The notes below the pieces were generated by a model. It ran no database searches, had not been told where the DNA came from, and saw only the letters and a program-made list of their open reading frames with translations. Of a DNA stretch of 6,769 nucleotides, positions 5,919 to 6,769 are shown piece by piece. Position numbers and translations under genes: made by a program. Positions within the stretch are counted from its first letter, which is position 1, and the number at the start of each line of letters is the position of its first letter. This DNA comes from Candidatus Fibrimonadales bacterium (GTDB lineage Bacteria; Fibrobacterota; Fibrobacteria; Fibrobacterales; Fibrobacteraceae): NCBI GenBank assembly GCA_009777135.1, contig WRMM01000108.1, positions 1 to 6,769 of the forward strand. Direction: 5' to 3'.

Positions 5919-6167
5919 CTATTCATAACGCTTAATCAATTCAATGTTTTTTATTTCTATATCCGTAAGCATAGAATTTACATCATTGTATTTTGGAATG
6001 TACCAATCTTGAGATTTAAAATATGTTTTCATGTCATTTGTCTGAAAAATATATCCGTGTCGAGCAAAAATTTCATTACGCATAATTCTTAAATCTTTTT
6101 TGCTTAAATTCTGCAAATCCACAGCTGTTAAAAGCCTGCTGGATGCCAATTCGTTTAATTTTACCAT
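5919..6167 (-). CDS. YARHG domain protein, probably 5'-truncated
   Basis: An 82-residue product that is nearly all YARHG domain (Pfam family recalled from memory). The segment LSKKDLRIMRNEIFARHGYIF carries the namesake ARHGY, followed by YFKSQDWYIPKY and the closing LTDIEIKNIELIKRYE. YARHG domains are extracellular or envelope modules of unknown biochemical role, usually at the C-terminus of proteins with a signal peptide. Here there is no signal peptide and no ribosome site before ATG 6167, and the sequence just upstream belongs, in another frame, to a DUF6088-like protein. The N-terminus has therefore probably been lost by a deletion with its junction near 6140-6165. The stop overlaps the start of the M23 peptidase (ATGAATAG, 5926-5919), so the pair was likely translated together. 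Whether it is expressed now is doubtful. Confidence 0.7.
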   Translation of the reverse strand: MVKLNELASSRLLTAVDLQNLSKKDLRIMRNEIFARHGYIFQTNDMKTYFKSQDWYIPKYNDVNSMLTDIEIKNIELIKRYE

Positions 6168-6303
6168 CGTTTTCTAGGTTACGCAACGTTTGGTCTATTT
6201 CCCATCGTTTGAAATCCTTTGCAAAATCTACAGCGGAAAATACCCAATTTTTCCCTTTGTATTGGATTCTGTCAAATATGCGATTTTTAGCCGTTCTTGG
6301 TAT
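6076..6303 (-). pseudogene. DUF6088/AbiEi-like antitoxin N-terminal fragment
   Basis: An open frame of 75 codons with no ATG, GTG or TTG at a suitable place. AAGGAG (6316-6311) lies seven bases before ATA 6303. The translation IPRTAKNRIFDRIQYKGKNW, then VFSAVDFAKDF, DQTLRNLENDGKIKRIGI matches the winged-helix start of DUF6088/AbiEi-type antitoxins (RI..KG..WVFS..DF...L..L...GKI.RI), as I recall them. Family members run to about 200 residues, but here the likeness ends after KIKRIGI (about 6150). The rest is the YARHG gene read out of frame. It is most likely a remnant whose start codon mutated from ATG to ATA and whose C-terminal half was deleted. The operator-like inverted repeat upstream fits an autoregulated antitoxin. 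The partner toxin is not visible. Confidence 0.55.
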
Positions 6304-6321
6304 ATTTATGCTCCTTTTATT

Positions 6322-6351
6322 TACTAGAAATATAGTATATTTTTTCTAGTA
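6322..6351 (-). promoter_or_regulatory. Operator-like inverted repeat with -10-like element
   Basis: Perfect 9-bp arms TACTAGAAA (6322-6330) and TTTCTAGTA (6343-6351) around 12 bases. On the minus strand the spacer contains TATACT (6339-6334), a good -10 hexamer, without a clear -35. It lies just before the AAGGAG (6316-6311) of the DUF6088-like fragment. The arrangement resembles operators of self-repressing antitoxin operons; that role is inferred. Confidence 0.5.
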
Positions 6352-6450
6352 GATAAAGTTTTTTGCTTTCCAGTATCCCTCGCCCCGAAGCTTGGCTTGA
6401 CACTCAAAATCGTTGTTTTGCAATGCTTTTTTCAAAAATCTACATTTCAT
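6346..6450 (-). CDS. Small ORF, 34 residues, unrecognised
   Basis: ATG 6450 to TAG 6346 encodes MKCRFLKKALQNNDFECQAK followed by LRGEGYWKAKNFIY. It fills the gap between the Fic-like gene and the inverted repeat, and its stop lies within that repeat. There is no ribosome site before the ATG. The stretch 6375-6400 has higher G+C than its surroundings. It may be a gene fragment or chance. Confidence 0.2.
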   Translation of the reverse strand: MKCRFLKKALQNNDFECQAKLRGEGYWKAKNFIY

Positions 6451-6455
6451 ATAAA

Positions 6456-6769
6456 TTAAGTTAACATCCAAACCCCTGTTTTATCAGACCCTTTGCGTAC
6501 CAGTATTCCCAATTGCTTCAGTTTTTGAATATTCCGATAAATAGTTGATGTGTTGATTTTCATTTTTTCTGCAATTTCCAATTGCGAAATATTGCCGTTT
6601 TTTGCCACCAAAGCGATAATTTTTTTCTGCGTTTTTGATAATTTTACACCAGCATTTACACCTGCATTTTCTAATTCGCCTTTTTGATATTTTTCCCTAA
6701 ATTCTGCTGTTGCTTGTTTAATTGCTGAGAGCATAAACCGAGCGAAAATTCCGCTGTCGTTATTGTGAG
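6456..6769 (-). CDS. Fic-family protein C-terminus with winged helix (partial)
   Basis: The reading frame is open from the window edge, so the ATG at 6734 need not be the start. It encodes HNNDSGIFARFMLSAIKQAT, then EFREKYQKGELENAGVNAGV, then a winged helix (ISQLEIAEKMKINTSTIYRN, IQKLKQLGILVRKGSDKTGV, WMLT). The first part resembles the helix after the catalytic core of Fic proteins (DSTPFIEFML-type). Fic enzymes transfer AMP or related groups to target proteins and often carry such a C-terminal DNA-binding module. The catalytic HxFx(D/E)GNGR motif would lie outside the window. A similar GVN-linker plus winged helix also ends AlbA_2/Schlafen-like ATP-binding proteins, which is the main alternative. 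It reads toward the antitoxin-like fragment, with about 150 bp between. Confidence 0.65.
   Translation of the reverse strand, partial: HNNDSGIFARFMLSAIKQATAEFREKYQKGELENAGVNAGVKLSKTQKKIIALVAKNGNISQLEIAEKMKINTSTIYRNIQKLKQLGILVRKGSDKTGVWMLT

Larger units (their letters stand above)
5174..5926 (-). pseudogene. M23 family metallopeptidase, two frameshifts
   Basis: The minus strand encodes an exported zinc peptidase of the M23 (LytM-like) family, which cuts peptidoglycan cross-bridges, in three frames. Piece 1 starts at ATG 5926 with a signal peptide (MNRIFIFCLLATIPLA) and stops at 5756. Piece 2 covers FPVEGYSSNAIGGTRGEGY and the first zinc motif HPAHD (codons 5581-5595). Piece 3 holds FVSIGQIISRGDTITTMGRTG and THLHF, whose HLH (5276-5284) supplies the last zinc ligand, ending at TAA 5174. 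Removing one base from the A/T run at 5761-5771 and one TA unit from the tract at 5430-5439 restores one 249-residue protein through KYIYIYDP. All zinc ligands survive, so decay is recent, or the gene is phase variable, or these are sequencing errors. Its ATG overlaps the stop of the YARHG gene. Confidence 0.85.

Noticed and set aside
5282..6349. Plus-strand open frames at 5282-5560, 5796-6092 and 6143-6349
   Set aside because: They lie antisense to the M23, YARHG and DUF6088-like coding sequences, with no ribosome sites and unnatural hydrophobic composition.
1..6769. tRNA, rRNA or insertion sequence
   Set aside because: No cloverleaf, rRNA-like blocks, transposase gene or target duplications were recognised.

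Overview
The window looks like a piece of an uncultivated gut-type bacterium of the Fibrobacterota/Bacteroidota (FCB) lineage. The clues are a DUF6261-type protein, a GLUG-repeat surface protein with a short C-terminus resembling a type IX secretion (T9SS) sorting signal, and many short palindromic repeats. The assignment rests on protein families recalled from memory, not on a search. The left half has higher G+C and is cleanly coding. The right third is AT-rich, on the opposite strand, and full of broken genes.

Layout. Positions 1-469 hold no gene. They contain a T-rich stretch, two C homopolymers (10 and 22 nt), five 42-bp tandem repeats whose units carry small hairpins in an alternating A/B pattern, and a 26-bp perfect inverted repeat that forms the leader of the first gene. 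Positions 470-3413 carry a two-gene unit: a DUF6261-family protein overlapped by 11 bp by a 736-residue secreted GLUG protein, closed by a strong terminator at 3417-3445. Positions 3446-3659 hold a roughly 77-nt structured repeat element whose second, inverted copy lies inside the 5' coding region of the GLUG gene, followed by possible promoter elements. Positions 3660-5144 carry three tightly packed genes: a charged, disordered cytoplasmic protein, a small outer-membrane beta-barrel with a signal peptide, and an unrecognised protein of about 146 residues.

From 5174 to the right edge everything reads on the minus strand. In transcription order from the edge there is the C-terminus of a probable Fic-family protein with a winged helix, a small unrecognised ORF, an operator-like inverted repeat, the N-terminal piece of a DUF6088/AbiEi-like winged-helix antitoxin without a normal start codon, a YARHG-domain protein that seems to have lost its N-terminus, and an M23 zinc peptidase broken by two frameshifts in simple-sequence tracts. 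The YARHG and M23 genes overlap (ATGAATAG) and probably once formed a cell-envelope pair. The region looks like an accessory locus in decay, or one switched by slippage.

The most notable observation is the repeat element present in inverted orientation at 1226-1303 and 3481-3556. It has hairpins that keep their pairing between copies, and one copy is translated as part of a long extension in front of a signal peptide.
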